Origin: a virus | DNA: 64,000 nucleotides | Direction: 5' to 3' (one strand) | IMG/VR virus record: IMGVR_UViG_3300031873_000001 | Coordinates: 62,001-126,000 of that record | The notes under the pieces: generated by a model | Seen by the model: the letters and a program-made list of their open reading frames with translations, nothing else | Databases searched by the model: none | Told to the model about the DNA's origin: nothing | Shown here: positions 63,653 to 64,000 of the stretch, in pieces | Position numbering within the stretch: the stretch's first letter is position 1 | Layout of the letters: every line of letters begins with the position of its first letter | Program-made: the position numbers and the translations under genes

Positions 63653-64000
63653 ATGAAGCGTAAGAATAAGGAGCAGTCGCTCTCCCGCTGGGACTGCCTC
63701 CGGTTTTGCCTTCCCGAGCGGGGATCGGACGTTCCCTATGTCCCGCCCATTGTCCGTCCCCCTCACTATGCCCCCAAAATGCCTCCCAAAGCCCCAGAAT
63801 ATGCCCTACGGCCTCTCTTCGTGACGGGTCCAGGGAGTAAGGCCTCCGACAAGGCCTACCCCCTTAACAGCCTACCCGTGTCGGAGCTCGGACCGGGATG
63901 CCGGGGCGTGTCGATCTACGGGGTGGAGTTCCGGGTCAGCAGGTACTTCAAGGCCCGGGGGGACGTCAAGGTCGAGGTGGACGTGTTCGACGTGAACGGG
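63653..64000 (+). CDS. Unknown protein, 3' end outside window
   Basis: ATG after AAAGGAG; open to the window end (116 codons). Pro-rich N-terminal part, then a beta-rich domain beginning VSIYGVEFRVSRYF. Function unknown. Confidence 0.6.
   Translation, partial: MKRKNKEQSLSRWDCLRFCLPERGSDVPYVPPIVRPPHYAPKMPPKAPEYALRPLFVTGPGSKASDKAYPLNSLPVSELGPGCRGVSIYGVEFRVSRYFKARGDVKVEVDVFDVNG

Noticed and set aside
1-64000. CRISPR arrays, insertion sequences, integrase or attachment sites
   Set aside because: No regularly spaced repeats, transposase or integrase motifs were seen; mobile genes are all HNH, endonuclease VII or GIY-YIG type.

Overview
The window reads as part of a large, strictly lytic-looking tailed-phage genome (Caudoviricetes) infecting a bacterium. 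Support comes from a terminase large subunit with a probable small subunit upstream, a phage replisome (clamp-like protein, helicase loader, DnaB-type helicase, primase), RecA, two Holliday-junction resolvases, a 3D-domain lysin with a holin-like neighbour, 33 full tRNA genes and many HNH/endonuclease VII-type homing genes. Nearly all genes lie on the + strand, packed with 1-20 nt overlaps and good Shine-Dalgarno sites. Encoded CCA ends on most tRNAs and TTGACA/TATAAT promoters argue for a bacterial host; the species cannot be told from this sequence. No capsid or tail gene was recognised.

Layout. 1-6.6 kb: small DNA-binding, zinc-ribbon and unknown proteins, a short beta-clamp-like protein, a minimal PolX-type nucleotidyltransferase, and two structured non-coding stretches. 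6.6-10.3 kb: a complete ubiquitin-like conjugation cassette (Ubl, short Cys/Gly peptide, E2, JAB/JAMM peptidase, E1), with E1 disrupted and repaired by an endonuclease VII-type gene. 10.3-14.2 kb: a run of small proteins, most beginning with an FxxGDxVKV-type barrel and ending in the same C-terminal motif. 14.2-21.3 kb: replication module (replication protein, loader, helicase, primase, SSB-like protein, SF2 helicase). 21.3-31 kb: four DNA methyltransferases around a tRNA array covering every amino acid except proline. 31.5-42.4 kb: surface or metabolite-modification cassette (two CmoB-like methyltransferases, RmlD-like reductase, three glycosyltransferases, radical SAM enzyme, another methyltransferase) mixed with small genes and a macro domain. 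42.4-49 kb: recombination module (RecA, Cas4/RecB nuclease, RuvC-like and Hjc-like resolvases, SSB, SWIM protein). 49.1-50.7 kb: lysis-like genes. 51-56 kb: ParB-like protein, terminases. 56-64 kb: many small unknown, zinc-binding and membrane proteins, plus a promoter-driven structured RNA.

The most notable signals are: (1) the Ubl-E2-JAB-E1 cassette; (2) a shared C-terminal sequence, roughly [FIH]-x-[VIL]-x-G-[GSAY]-[IL] at the very end, on at least 14 different proteins, often after an acidic/proline linker; (3) five places where a homing-endonuclease gene sits beside a second version of the gene it disrupted (E1 start, SF2 helicase end, glycosyltransferase end, tRNA-fMet, tRNA-Ala), with a leftover piece of the old copy; (4) ten tRNAs with C instead of the nearly invariant U at position 33, which may protect against anticodon nucleases. 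All functional readings are from motifs seen by eye; no database search was run.
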